NCBI GenBank assembly: GCA_030248225.1
Contig: JASANE010000328.1
Span: 1 to 64,000, forward strand
Origin: Trileptium ribeirensis
Lineage: Eukaryota; Nematoda; Enoplea; Enoplida; Thoracostomopsidae
DNA: 64,000 nucleotides
Direction: 5' to 3'
The stretch's first letter is position 1. Each line of letters begins with the position of its first letter. Below, one piece after another: positions 11,230 to 22,430 of this stretch. The notes beneath the pieces were generated by a model. It had not been told where the DNA came from. It saw only the letters and a list, made by a program, of their open reading frames with translations, and did no database searches. Position numbers and translations under genes: made by a program.

Positions 11230-12392
11230 GGGTCTTTTCAGTTATCCCCCCAGCCCGAATTTCGTCAATTTCCAAGATACAGGCGAAATTTTGGTACCAA
11301 TTGACTCAGCTCGATGAGGCGGTTCAGAAAATATCCATTTTACCCATATCCCTGACAAAAATTTTTTTCAATTTTTTTGGGTCCCAATGGGTCCCTTGGG
11401 AACCCAAAAAATTTTTTCTTCCGAATCCGGTCATGTTAGTTCTACCGATCGACGCGGATTCAATAGCTGATTGTATTGATAGTAATTTTATAGGAATCTG
11501 ATAACAGGTTCCGGAGTTATGATCAAAAAACTGCTGAGTCTCTCAGCCACCAATACCGTTGCCCGGGATGCAGGACGAGGACCTGGACTCAGCGGCGCAT
11601 CCCATCTGAAAAACCTAAAAAATAAAAAGGTTAGTTAGTACATAACAGCAACATAATATAATACATATTTAACTCACCATCATTTTTATCCGGGCGGCCA
11701 AAACGCAGCGATGTCCTCGAGGATGACATCGAAGGGATGTTGAGTCGCTGGCGCCACATGAACTCGCACAAATACGAGTCCATCATGTCTCGGTGGGTCC
11801 CACAATGTCGCTTGTTCCGTGCCTTGGCGTTGCGCTATGTGGACTCTATGGACTGCGTGTGAGCGCCTGTTAATGGATCATCGAAGTTGAGACTGTGGTT
11901 GACAGTCTCGTGCTGGTACTGCCCCGTTGCCGCAATTCCCTGGTAGGCAGCCCACTAGTCCGATATTATGTTGTTGTTATGTACTAACTAACCTTTTTAT
12001 TTTTTATGGTTTTCAGATGGGATGCGCCTCTGAGTCCAGGTCCTCCTCCTGCATCCCGGGCACCGGTATCGGTGGCTGAGAGACTCAGAAGTTTTTTTGA
12101 TCATAACTCAGGGACATGTTATCAGATTCCTATAAAATTACTATCAGTAGAATCAGCTATTCAATCCGCGTCGATCATTACCCAACATCACCGGATTCGG
12201 AAGAAAAAAATTTTTGGGTTCCCGAGGGGAGACCATTGGGACCCAAAAAAATTGAAAAAATTTTTTGTCAGGGATATGGGTAAAATGGATATTTTCTGAA
12301 CCGCCTCATCGAGCTGAGGCGATCGGTACCAAAATTTCGCCTGTATCTTGAAAATTGACGAAATTCGGGCTGGAGGATAACCGAAAAGACCC
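11230..12392 (-). mobile_element. Merlin-type element, copy in X3 with 8-bp target-site duplication
   Basis: This is the cleanest of the three copies. It starts GGGTCTTTTC at 11230 and ends with the complement GAAAAGACCC at 12392. GAAATTTT lies directly on both sides (11222-11229 and 12393-12400). An 8-9 bp duplication is known for the Merlin superfamily, which agrees with the transposase type inside. The inverted arms (about 390 bp each) are much longer than usual for Merlin, and the interior is only about 400 bp, giving a foldback architecture. It is non-autonomous as it stands. Confidence 0.93.
11686..11963 (-). pseudogene. Merlin/IS1595-like transposase C-terminal remnant (X3)
   Basis: The minus strand reads [17 protein letters not shown], the HETVNHS and HTQSIEST motifs, the RNAKARNK basic stretch and SYLCEFMWRQR. 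It then changes frame to finish with PFDVILEDIAAFWPPG and a natural TAA stop (11688-11686). Compared with family members it lacks everything before the second catalytic-region aspartate. It shares the stop before WAAY with X2 but not with X1, which helps to order the duplications. It is surely non-functional. The superfamily assignment rests on the motif string and on the 8-bp duplication. Confidence 0.88.
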
Positions 12393-12805
12393 GAAATTTT
12401 AACAAAAATTGGGGAAAATTTTAATACTTGGCATAAATAGGGAAAATTTTTGCTATATCGGGGAAAATTATGAGTTTCTAAAATCTCGAAAATTTACCCC
12501 CTCTGCGTTCTCAAGACGACGGACCTATTTGCACCTGTGAAATATATTGTAAATGTTGAATTTTATTTCGCTGATATATATAATTCAAAACCAACCCGAA
12601 ATGTTTAACGTAGAGCCACACGCCAAGACTTGTCTATAACCAGATAAGCTGTTCTATAAATTATACATATACCAATAACATATATTTTTTGACTAAATAG
12701 TTGCTTTGCGATACCTTCTATTTATTCACGCATTATATCAACCGTAGCTAAATTTTGAGAGCTAAATTCTCACTCATTACTCATGTAAATATAGTAAAAT
12801 CTGTA

Positions 12806-13150
12806 TTAACGTCTAAAACGATTTATGTTAGCTATATAACGCTTGGTAGATGCATTACGCTCATCAAATATTGATGCATATCTAGAACAAACTAAACGAA
12901 TACCTTCAACGATTTGGCAAATAGCTTTATCACACAGATCTACGAACGTATCAGGGTCGTCAGGTGCTAATTCTCTAAGTATTTCCGGGCTAATGATATC
13001 AACGACAATACCACTTGCGAATGATTCGTCCACTTGCTTAATAGATGCCCATTTAGCAGTAATACAGACGTAGGTTTCCAGCAAAGTGTACTTCGGCAGA
13101 GCAGGTGCATTGTTCGCACCTCCAAAATTATCTGACGGGTCGAAATAGAT
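12806..13150 (-). CDS. Terminal exon of an unrecognised gene, intact copy (X3)
   Basis: The exon starts directly after a good acceptor (TTGTTCTAG, minus strand) in phase 0 and runs 114 codons to TAA at 12808-12806. The predicted part begins IYFDPSDNFGG, is moderately acidic in the middle (PEILRELAPDDPDTF), has a few cysteines and ends in a basic tail (STKRYIANINRFRR). I do not recognise the family; there is no signal peptide or membrane segment in this exon. Corresponding exons in X1 and X2 carry frameshifts, so only this copy looks able to encode the full C-terminus. Upstream exons were not found with confidence; a candidate small exon lies near 13200. The Merlin-type element follows about 0.4 kb beyond the stop. 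Confidence 0.6.
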   Translation of the reverse strand: MYFDPSDNFGGANNAPALPKYTLLETYVCITAKWASIKQVDESFASGIVVDIISPEILRELAPDDPDTFVDLCDKAICQIVEGIRLVCSRYASIFDERNASTKRYIANINRFRR

Positions 13151-13744
13151 CTAGAACAATCAATTGTGAATATATCTTAACTCTTTTCACTGGGCAGCAG
13201 CCCTACACATAAACTTTTAAAAACCCTGTGGGTAAAATTGACACATAAATATCAATACAAAAATGAGCAATCTTCTCGACCTAGCAATACCTTTTTCAGT
13301 AAACAAAAATTAGGATTGGTGCTAAAATAACAAATCGGTCAGCAAGGTTTTCGATAAGTAACATTCTAATCACAATTTATCGAATTCAGGAGTCTGGATT
13401 TTTGTAATGCATTATACGTATTACAACTATGACCTTATCTTAAAATGCGGCAATGATTCGTCAGAAGTACAAATACTAATTTAAGATCGCATTAAAGACA
13501 CCCAGCGTACATTTTAATTTTTGGTATGGATTTGGATGAATTTATATCAGCAAATAACTAAATTAACTGAAACCATAACAGGTGAAGAAGCATTAGGTAC
13601 TTGGGAAAACTGAAATTTCTACATATATTGTCTATTATGAAGATCAGATTAATATGCCACATTCATAGTAAGCTTGTTTAACTCATACACTTGCTTAAAA
13701 GTCTACAAATAAGCATAATCCAATTTAGTGAAGGCGTAGCACAA

Positions 13745-14035
13745 AATAATATTTGCAGTCGTTCGAAATGTAATTCTTGTGAACATTCCAAATATAATTT
13801 TTGCAATTAACCGAAATATAATTTTTGCTATCGTCCGAAAAATAATCTTTGGAATAGTACGAAATATAATTCTTGTAATCGTCCGAAATATAATTATTTT
13901 CAATCGTCCGGATATAATTTTTGCATTTATCGAAAATATAATTTTTGCAGTCGTCCAGAATATATATTTCGCAATCGTCCGTAATGCAATTTATGCAATC
14001 GTCTGAAATATACTTTTACCAATCGTCCAAAATAC
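13745..14035. repeat. AT-rich minisatellite of about 27 bp (X3)
   Basis: Same array as at 2925-3215 in the same orientation, almost identical to it. About ten units of roughly 27 bp with the motif AATATAATTTTTGC plus ATCGTCCGA. Confidence 0.9.
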
Positions 14036-14397
14036 TGTAAAACAGTTTTGGCCAAATGTATACATTATATAGTTTATGATAAAATTATACTGTGATTCAT
14101 TACGTCATATTTAGGAACTAGTGCCTACTTTAAGGCAAACTTGCTATATTTCTTGGATATTTACTGAAACGTCAGTAGTACAGCGCTACTATAACCAATA
14201 GTAATTATGATGTAATGTTAGCATCTTTGAATTCCTAGTGGGCACTAAAACATGTTGCGCTGCTAGGTACGGCAACTATATAGCATGTTTTAATATAGGT
14301 TCGAAAGATTTACATGCCAGAAATATGTATGTGTAAGCAGTGCAAACAGGATGAAATTTAATAGAATCGATTGTGAAGAGAGTATATATCTTTTGTC

Positions 14398-14634
14398 TTA
14401 AACGTGATCAGACGAATTTGCCATGTTATTCAAGACCCAGTTGTGCCTGCTAAACGAGCTTTGCTCCTTAGAATTATAAATAATTCTATTATATATATAG
14501 CCGACTAGAATTGCGCACGCAAACAAAAACATCACACGCAAAAATGTTCGGATATCACAGCCCGATACATTGATACGTGACAAAAACGATGATACAGTAC
14601 TTTGAATGTCAGTAGGTTTTATGTATTTATTCAT
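14398..14634 (-). CDS. Small membrane-protein-like ORF cut by the palindrome breakpoint (X3)
   Basis: A 78-codon ORF starting with ATG (MNKYIKPTDIQSTV) and containing one strong hydrophobic segment (FLRVMFLFACAILVGYIY), so a single-pass membrane protein is possible. The same ORF is found in X1 (3596-3799) with a different C-terminus caused by small indels. In X2 only the part after the VGY codons remains, because the inversion breakpoint ATAGCCGAC lies inside this ORF. I recognise no family. It may be a small gene, an exon or a chance ORF. Confidence 0.3.
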   Translation of the reverse strand: MNKYIKPTDIQSTVSSFLSRINVSGCDIRTFLRVMFLFACAILVGYIYNRIIYNSKEQSSFSRHNWVLNNMANSSDHV

Positions 14635-14702
14635 GCATCATTTGTACATAAAGCAGCATTTCAAAAATACGACATTAAGCAGGTTGTTATGTGAACATAT
14701 GA

Positions 14703-15017
14703 TTAGTCGAGTCGCGCTGCAGTAAATCTTGCATTATTTGTTTCGGTTGTTTCTGTTTTCACTTTTTGTACGACTGCATTGCATTGCGCACATGATTTGC
14801 TGTCATGAAGGCATTTCATAAATCCGACCATTGGAATCTGCATGCAAAGCGAAAGTGGCATACAGCAAGCGTGCCGGATTAGACTGACTACAAACGAAAG
14901 AAAACACTTTGCTATGTATTTGACGCCGTCAAGAGTTACGTTATCAAGCTTACAATGTCTAAGAGTTCGTGTGTGTTTTCCGTCTGGTAAGAATGCACAT
15001 AAATCTACGCTAATCAT
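14703..15017 (-). CDS. Cysteine-containing 104-codon ORF (X3)
   Basis: The ORF starts MISVDLCAFLPDGKHTRTL, has nine or more cysteines, a hydrophobic stretch (AKCFLSFVVSLI) and a polar tail ending TNNARFTAARLD. An internal CATGCAG could be a splice acceptor, so the real structure may be two exons. The X1 counterpart (about 3870-4170) is broken by indels. No family recognised. It lies in the 829-bp loop between the inverted copies, so it is present twice rather than three times. Confidence 0.25.
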   Translation of the reverse strand: MISVDLCAFLPDGKHTRTLRHCKLDNVTLDGVKYIAKCFLSFVVSLIRHACCMPLSLCMQIPMVGFMKCLHDSKSCAQCNAVVQKVKTETTETNNARFTAARLD

Positions 15018-15429
15018 ACAATTTGTCTTTTTTAAATCTCCTCACTAATCGTAACTATGAAACAGCGAAATATCATATATACGGGATAATATATAGCTTA
15101 GCTTTGGAAAATCTACTAATCCACCTCTCAACTATCTAATCCATACATAACTGCAACTAGCAAGACCAAAGAGTGTTGTTTCGTATTGGACGAATTATAT
15201 GTCATGATCTTTCCGATCTTACGATATTCCGGCTAGTACCGGAGGCGTTATTTTGAAATAGTAATTTTGTAACAGTCTACAATAAATTATGCGGTTACAT
15301 GTTGACGTCACTACAAAACACTTTCTTGTCGGCTATTTTGAAAAAGCAGCGACCGATAAACAAATATCATAAGTCACTTTCCTTGTATTGATTTTACTTA
15401 TAGTTTCTTTCTTGGGAAGAAAAAGTGAC

Positions 15430-15829
15430 TCAATATAAAGCACTAAATTCTTTCACGGACGTACTTTCAGACAAGTAGCTTGTATTTCTTAAATTTCCTA
15501 CTTCATATAAGCAGCTTTCGTTTCCAGAGAAATCGAGCTTAGATATATTACGCGAAATGCTATCAAAAAGTTGAATATCTTCTTCCGGCAAAATTTGTTT
15601 CCACGTTCTTCGATCAATAACTGTTCCATCCTCGTTCTCTATATAGCTTGTTCGAACAGACTACAACTATTAATTTAATATTATTTTGTGTAAAACCAAA
15701 GTACGTTATAACGTATAAAAAATTTCAAGAAATATTCTGTATAATCTACGTCACTACGTGTTAACAGAGACCAAATGTGTTGAAATGAGATATCAAGGTC
15801 ACTGCTCATAGGTATCTGTCCTGTCACAA
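15430..15829 (-). CDS. 3' end of an unrecognised spliced gene beside the repeat boundary
   Basis: Two exons are well supported. The last exon, 15660-15430, is 76 codons plus TGA and begins after GTTGTAG in phase 0 (SVRTSYIENEDGTVI), continuing with RRTWKQILPEEDIQLF and ending STSVKEFSALY. The preceding exon, 15829-15705, carries the segment PMSSDLDISFQHIWSLLTR. The intron between them would be 44 nt (15704-15661) and joins in phase 0. The peptide is acidic and looks soluble. I do not recognise a family. Its stop codon lies only about 95 bp right of the end of the triplicated unit, so it was just excluded from the amplification. Upstream exons were not found. Confidence 0.6.
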
Positions 15830-15839
15830 CTATATTTAA

Positions 15840-17590
15840 CTCGCATCTCCTGAAACTCGGCACCGGCTGCTCTTGTTCCTTCTCGGCGCGCCGAAAATTT
15901 TAGCCGAAATTGGAGGATGCCAAAATTTTGAGAAAATCGACAAGGATTGGAGAGAGCTTTAGCAAATTGACGAAAATTTGCAGTAACCCCCTGACCGCAG
16001 GCTCGCACCCCTTCAAGTCGCAAACACACGTACCTAAGCTGACGGACCTTAGATACATACGTCATAGCTCCCATAGGTATCACAGATCCCTAGAAATTTT
16101 CGTGTTTTATGGGAGGATGTTGACTTTTTGACGTAATCATTTCAATTGCCTGGGAAGCAGACACGAAGAAATGTACAAGATTACTTAATATTAAAAATAA
16201 AAGTTTTATACATACTTTTTTATTTATATTTTGAGCGAAGTACTACAGTAGCGGTTAAAGCACGCCTTTTTTCCTTCCTTCCTTTCTTTTTCCAAACAGC
16301 TAAGTGACAGATAGTTTTTACTAGAATAATATACTTTCGCACTGTATCTTTGCCCATAGCGACCGACTTAATAACTAGTTTACACAGCCCGCTCACTTGT
16401 ATATTTACGCAGAGTACATTGACGCATAATGATGCTGCGCAAAATTTTTTACCGCACGAAGCTTGATACCATTTTCAGCATTTACACCAGTTAATTACAA
16501 GCTAAGCGAATATGTATTTCGTGTGCAAAGGTAAATAAATATCTGACGGGCGTGACGGAATACGAAATTAATATGAACTGTTATTCTGGTGTTTATGTAG
16601 GCTAGGAACACATTTCCATAAATCTAAAAAAACTTAGCACAATCCTACGACATTTCGTCTCTTCAGAATAGAACATGCATAATACCTAACATTGTGTAGT
16701 ACATTGCTGAAAAGACTATGCTTTCTTAGTTACATGGAATTGAGCTTACGTTTTGTACTTTACACTAACTTGATCTTACTGTCTATTGCGCGCTCATAAT
16801 TTTTAAGAACGCTAATGACTGCTGTTGGCTCAATGTCTGGAAAATACGCAATATTATAACCGTTCGGTTGAAAACCCAAGGTCACATCAAACTTTAATTC
16901 ATCCGCTGCTGCTGCGTTTATTTGAAGTGTTTTACAGAAGTGCTACAGTTATCTATACGAAACTGGTCCAGAGATAGCTTATTGACTATGGCTAGAAGTT
17001 CATAATTCTGTCGTGTTAATTGGTTCATGGAGTAACGATTCTGCTCAAAAATTCCTATATCAATAAGATCTTTGATAAGTTGTTTTGTTTATCGTGGCGG
17101 TACTTAGCCAGCAACAGCAATTTTAGCAGCGTATGCGCGCAGGTACTGTTTTACCTGTAAACTTTTAGAACATTAAGAAAGTCTTTCCTATAGATTAAAT
17201 CTGTAATAAAACCTTTACAAATACGTACAAACAAATTAGCAACATCGTGGTCTATAAAATTCAAAATTTCGAATGGACTTTGTTAAAGATGCATAATTTA
17301 ATTATAGCGTATTGCTATGGAGTAATTTCTTCATTCCATTCGCTGATGGTAAACTCACACGATGGCCAAACATCCGGTGAACGTGTAACATTAGTAAAGC
17401 ATTAATATTTAGCAATTAGGCATCGAAGTATTCGCTATGAGTGTACTGCATTTGCCTAAGATTGAGTTATTTGGCGGATGTTAATGGTTTAATGCGACGT
17501 ATACATACACCGTTTGTGTTGAAATTCAATACAAATATCAAAATCGTAATCACATAAATTGGAAGATTAAAGTCTACGACCTGTTTAAAT
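15840..17590. other. Intergenic, no gene seen
   Basis: 15890-16020 contains a GC-richer patch with AAAATTTTG-type words loosely like the flanks of the Merlin-type elements. The rest is AT-rich single-copy sequence with a short pyrimidine run near 16266-16300. No coding-like or splice-bounded frame stood out on either strand. Confidence 0.6.
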
Positions 17591-20500
17591 TAGGTATTGT
17601 TATTACCATACAAATCATGTATTATAATAGCGTGGTGTGCACGCAGAGTCAGAGAAGATTGCCAGCAGTTTCAAAGATATTGGAAACCCAACAGTCATCG
17701 TGTAATAGACCGACGTGACGCAGCTGCACTGCGCACTTCTAAAACACAATGTCCGTGCGACCCCGACTATCGTACCCTCAAGGGCGGACCTAATAGGTTC
17801 ATTTTTCTTTTCGGCTCGGTCCCAAGAAGCTACGAATGTTAGAAAGTCGTAGGAGAGCTTCACATGACGTGTTCTGATCCTGCAGGACAGGTTGCACACG
17901 TAGTCTAGGTGGTACTTTTAAATCCCAGGGAGGTTGGCTTGTCACCTGCTCACAGGCCAAAGACACCGTACCACTATCTCCTACAATCGTTCCGCCTGGA
18001 AGTCTCAATTTACTTGTTTTACCTTCCTGAACGATCAATTTATTTAGGTAGTGGCGTCCACTAGGGTCCGACAATTCCTTGCCCTTTAAGGTCCGATCGT
18101 GTGATTGGCCGACGGGACGTTCGCTTAGCGACAGCATGCGGGAAGTTTCATGTAGCACGATTCGTACTCATTCACTCTATTATCATCATCAATTAATTGG
18201 CGATACCTAAGGCTTGCGACCTCCAGACCTCACTCCTGAACGTGGGTCGTCGACCGGGGCGGTGATTTCGAACCCCTTCAATACTTATCGCTACATCGGA
18301 CATCAAATGCGGTAACACCAAAGGTATCGTTTTGAACGGTATTTATTGATAAGAAATCGTACATAAACACATTGCATTGGATAATACGATCGATACAACA
18401 ATATAATAAGCTGTTCTATTGTTATACAGAAACACGGATATGTTAGAACTATTAGGTTAGGAATCGGGATTATCATATAGGATTCCTCGCCTTTTCACAA
18501 AACGGTCACGGCTGTACAAATCACGACGTGAATTTACTAACTTCAGCTAAGCCTTTTAGACGACAGCTGCGCTTACCTTACTCGAAGTATACAGCTAAGC
18601 TAGAGGCAACGGAAAAGAAAAATCGGCACGACGCCCAGTTACCGGGGCGCCATTAGAATAACTGCTCGCTTGGTGCTAGGGTACTCCGATTAAATTGGTT
18701 CAAGTAAGCTACAGGCGGCTAAGCAAATATAAGGTTGGGCGTGGGACTAAGCGTACACTGCGGGAATACGAAGGGAGAACCGATCGGATTCTGCTCATCC
18801 TAATCTACGGCGTATAATCATTCGCTACGGTACACTATACGAATTGATACGGCAAAGCAAAAATATGATATCATCCAATTGCATACAACGAATCAATAAG
18901 TATAACTGAACAATTTGAATTTATACATATCCAAGAATATATATAGATATAGATATATGATAGAGGTTCAAGGGTACGACAACAACTCGATACGATTATC
19001 AGGCATTCGTATGACAAATTATGACCGCGAGCACAAGTGTTTTCGAAATAAATAAACGGTGGACAAGAATATATCCTATGTTCCTATAAAATTGTTCTTA
19101 AAATGATAATGAAACTTTTCCGGTGACAATATATCACTGCCCTTTGGTAAGGTTTTGGTACTCCCTGTTTATTATACACGAAGGAATACGTACATATGCG
19201 CACACAATTGAGCATGGACATTTTGAACGGCATCTAACGTTGGCGATCGGTTTTATAGCTCTGTCTCAAACTAATCTGATGGCCAGTTCATTGGAACTTA
19301 ATATATCTAGAGTCACTAACCAAGCGTGCCAAGTACGGCGAAAGTTAATATGTACGTAAAAATGAACATTTGTTACCGATTTTAGGGAGGGACAGATAAA
19401 AGTAAAAGTGGATTTGACGTCCTTCCACTAACCATCATTATTTTGAGCGGAGGGCGCGACTAAATTCGCGTTTGATAACATCATCTATGCTCGACAAATG
19501 TACAAACAATAATTAGAAAGCATAGTTATATGTGTGCGTAACTCGTATCTCGACTCATTTGTGTCCTAAAGCACTCGATAAACTGCCGTTTCGGGATTTA
19601 CACTCGTGAACCGCGGTAAGTTTGGGTAGGCATGGTGAGACGCTCCTCGCCCGGCTTATAGGTATCGGTGGAAAAAGATTGGGACGAAATTTATCCTAAC
19701 TTTTGATGTTTTTAAAGACCAAGTATCCTACGGAAAATCTTCATTGTTTTGTATATAAATTTTACCTTATCAAACGTGGGGAAATTGATATTCTATTTTG
19801 GCTGAGATGTTTGTGCAAATTTGCGATATTTTTACGATGGCGCTGGATCGAACCGGATCCAGAAAAGATTTCTAAAATGACAAATTTTTGGTCCAAGATA
19901 AAGTTCACTGGAGGCCTATGCTCATTCTCCGTTCTGACATTTTCTAAAATCCCATTGAAAAAGCGGTATCGAGTCGCTGCGAGAATCCTAACTAGCGAAA
20001 TAACAGGAACTACTATAAGTGAAAATAGATTCTTTTTCTAACGGTTCTTTCTCCTGTGCCTCGATCGGCGGTAGAATTTTACATATCTAGTCTGACAGAA
20101 CAGGATCAGAGCATCGTTCGCTTCCCTTAAGATCAATCTAAACATTAAAATGATGTTTTGGAACTGAACGGCGACGTTGCTGCGTCGTTTCTCGACAGGT
20201 AGCGTCAGGGCTATTGCCACTAAGTAAAAGTTGGCACTATGATCCTAAATTATTCTATGGCGCAGGTACTACTGATCATTTACATCACGATTAATGTACA
20301 GAGTTTGGGTTCGAGTAACTAGTTTTCAACCAGAATGTACGTTATATGTTAGTTTTTCAGCGAATCCAGATGACGCTTGTGGGAATTTGCTTGACGATGG
20401 ATTGGCCTATTGCATGGTACCGTGGTTGTGCTTATTACTCTAATATCGCTTCTTAACATTTCGTGTGCCTAATTTTTTTGTTTTTCATGCCTATAGATTG

Positions 20501-22009
20501 CCATTGCATGTTAACTTTGTGTATGTATTGTGCTATTGCTTAGGTTTATCTCGGTAGAACAGTTAAATGTGTGACTTAGTAGGGAAGCGAATTAAGGCAT
20601 ACAATAACTTCAGAATCTTGTGAAGGTAGCGATAAATGATGGAGGTTTTCAATATAAGTGCACCTTTTGTCGAAACTCGGCCTATCGCTCCCTATGTCGT
20701 CTAAATGTCAAAATTACCACCGCACGGGAATAATATGCCATCGACCGCTAGTTAAGAAGTGAACGGCGAACATTTAAAAGCTGGGCGGGTAGTAATCGAA
20801 ACTAAAAGTATCAATTTCACATAGGCTGAACAACAACATACAGCAATGGTCGTGAGAGAAATCGAACATAAAAAGCTGAAAACAATAAAACTGTGAGTGC
20901 AGTACTTTCCGAATAATCGGAAGTGACGGGTGTCGGGTTCGTTTGTCGGCCTGTAACCGTCCAACTGCTGATATTTCCAGCAAATGCCTCCAGCAGTTTT
21001 GATACAGAATTCCATGACCTTTCCAATGATGCCAAAATAATAGAAATAGCACAAAGAGTAAATCCATAATTTTGGGAGCGATCACGTTAGAGCCACAAAA
21101 ACAGCTGCCACTTACGCTAAGTTAGGCTGTTCATAGTGGTCTAGAATAGGCATCTTTTTAAGTGTTATGCATATTATTTATTTTTTAATTTTAACGTATA
21201 TATCTTCCCCTTACTTTTTTCTCCTAACGAGTCCCTCATTAACATAGCGTTCCGTAGGCGCTTAAAATGTTGGATATCATCATGCCCGATCAGTAGTTTG
21301 GGCCGATATCATCAAACCATACTCTTTCTGACCCTGTACTCTCGTAAACCAGGGTCACATATATTGTCAGCTTATGCCATACCATCGGATAGCCAACGGA
21401 CATTAATGGGTTTCGTTGCGCTTTCTGGACCGCCTGCTAACATTGACAAAACTTTCATCCTCGTTTAATTTGACAGTTGAAGTCGCTCTTTCGCCGAAAC
21501 AGCAATTCCCCCAGTACCTTACTGTTGTTAGCTGCTTGAGAATTATGTACGTCGTTGTGCAGCCCGTCCATCAGGGGATCTAACGTACTCAAGCAGGTCT
21601 CGATTTGCTTAGTCGCTAAGTCTTTATAGGAGTTGCACCTCCGTTTTGTGTTCTTGTTATCTCGCATATTGTAGAGACTGACATACATTTTCTCTTGGAT
21701 TGTAACATCTCCATGTTTGAACCCAAACCCTAAGTATAGGCATGTGTTTTGCTCGACTACTCTTGCCAAGCACAGCCATATACGACGGGCCTCCGCCTGA
21801 CTCTCCGTTGACCCGCTATAACCCGTTAAAGTCCCCCAGCTTAGATCATGACCGCTAGTGGGCATAAAATACCTCGGAATTTAATTTCTAACTCTAACGT
21901 AGGCTAATCGCCTTTTATTATGCTCGCCTGGTCAAGAAATCTCCGAAAATATCTAGCGAGTCTCCGTCTGCCCACCCGTTAACTCGGGAATATCGGTAAA
22001 AGCTCCTCA

Positions 22010-22430
22010 CATTAGTAAAAACTCTCTCTCTCTCTATCTCTGTCATCTTTGCGTCTACTCTCCACCTGTTTGGTGCTGTCTGCACCGCCTGATCCCCAGT
22101 GTGCGAACCTGTCCCCAGCCCGGTCGAAAGCCCATGGGAACCTTTGTTCCGAGCCCCCCCACGCCTTTGCGCTTTTTTCTTTTCCATTTTGAATCTCTTT
22201 ATCGACCATTTTCATCGTTGTCGTCTGTCTTTTTCTGTTGTCAGTTGTGCTCTTTTCACGACCTTTTGACCGTCTTGTTGTTTTCTTCTTTCTGAGTCGT
22301 TCTCTCCTTCTCTGTCTGTGACCTGGCGGTCTTTCTTTTGTCTGCCATGCATTTTCCCTTTTCTACTTCTGTCATCCCTCTTTTGTTTCGTTTGTTTATC
22401 CTCTCGCGAGACCATCTGCTATTGTCTCGA
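22010..22430. repeat. Pyrimidine-rich (plus strand) tract
   Basis: The plus strand is strongly C+T-rich for about 400 bp, starting with a (TC)n run at 22021-22034. The minus strand is therefore purine-rich, which opens frames full of K, R, E, D and Q (for example KDDRDRERES). These frames are a by-product of composition. I see no exon structure. Confidence 0.7.

Larger units (their letters stand above)
9669..15336 (+). repeat. Segmental repeat copy X3 (forward, complete to the unique right flank)
   Basis: This is the third copy of the unit. Its first 4.84 kb pairs with X2, and 10832-15336 matches X1 directly. It has the best preserved reading frames: the 114-codon exon at 12806-13150 is intact here and broken in the other two. 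At 15337 it passes into unique sequence with a coding exon at 15430, so X3 is the best candidate for the ancestral locus from which the other two were copied. Confidence 0.92.

Noticed and set aside
21455..21865. 136-codon minus-strand ORF, the longest in the window
   Set aside because: No domain, no splice context, and its length is within chance expectation for the GC content; similar ORFs nearby also look random.
22212..22415. K/R/E/D-rich minus-strand ORF
   Set aside because: It follows from the purine-rich strand of a biased tract, not from coding selection.
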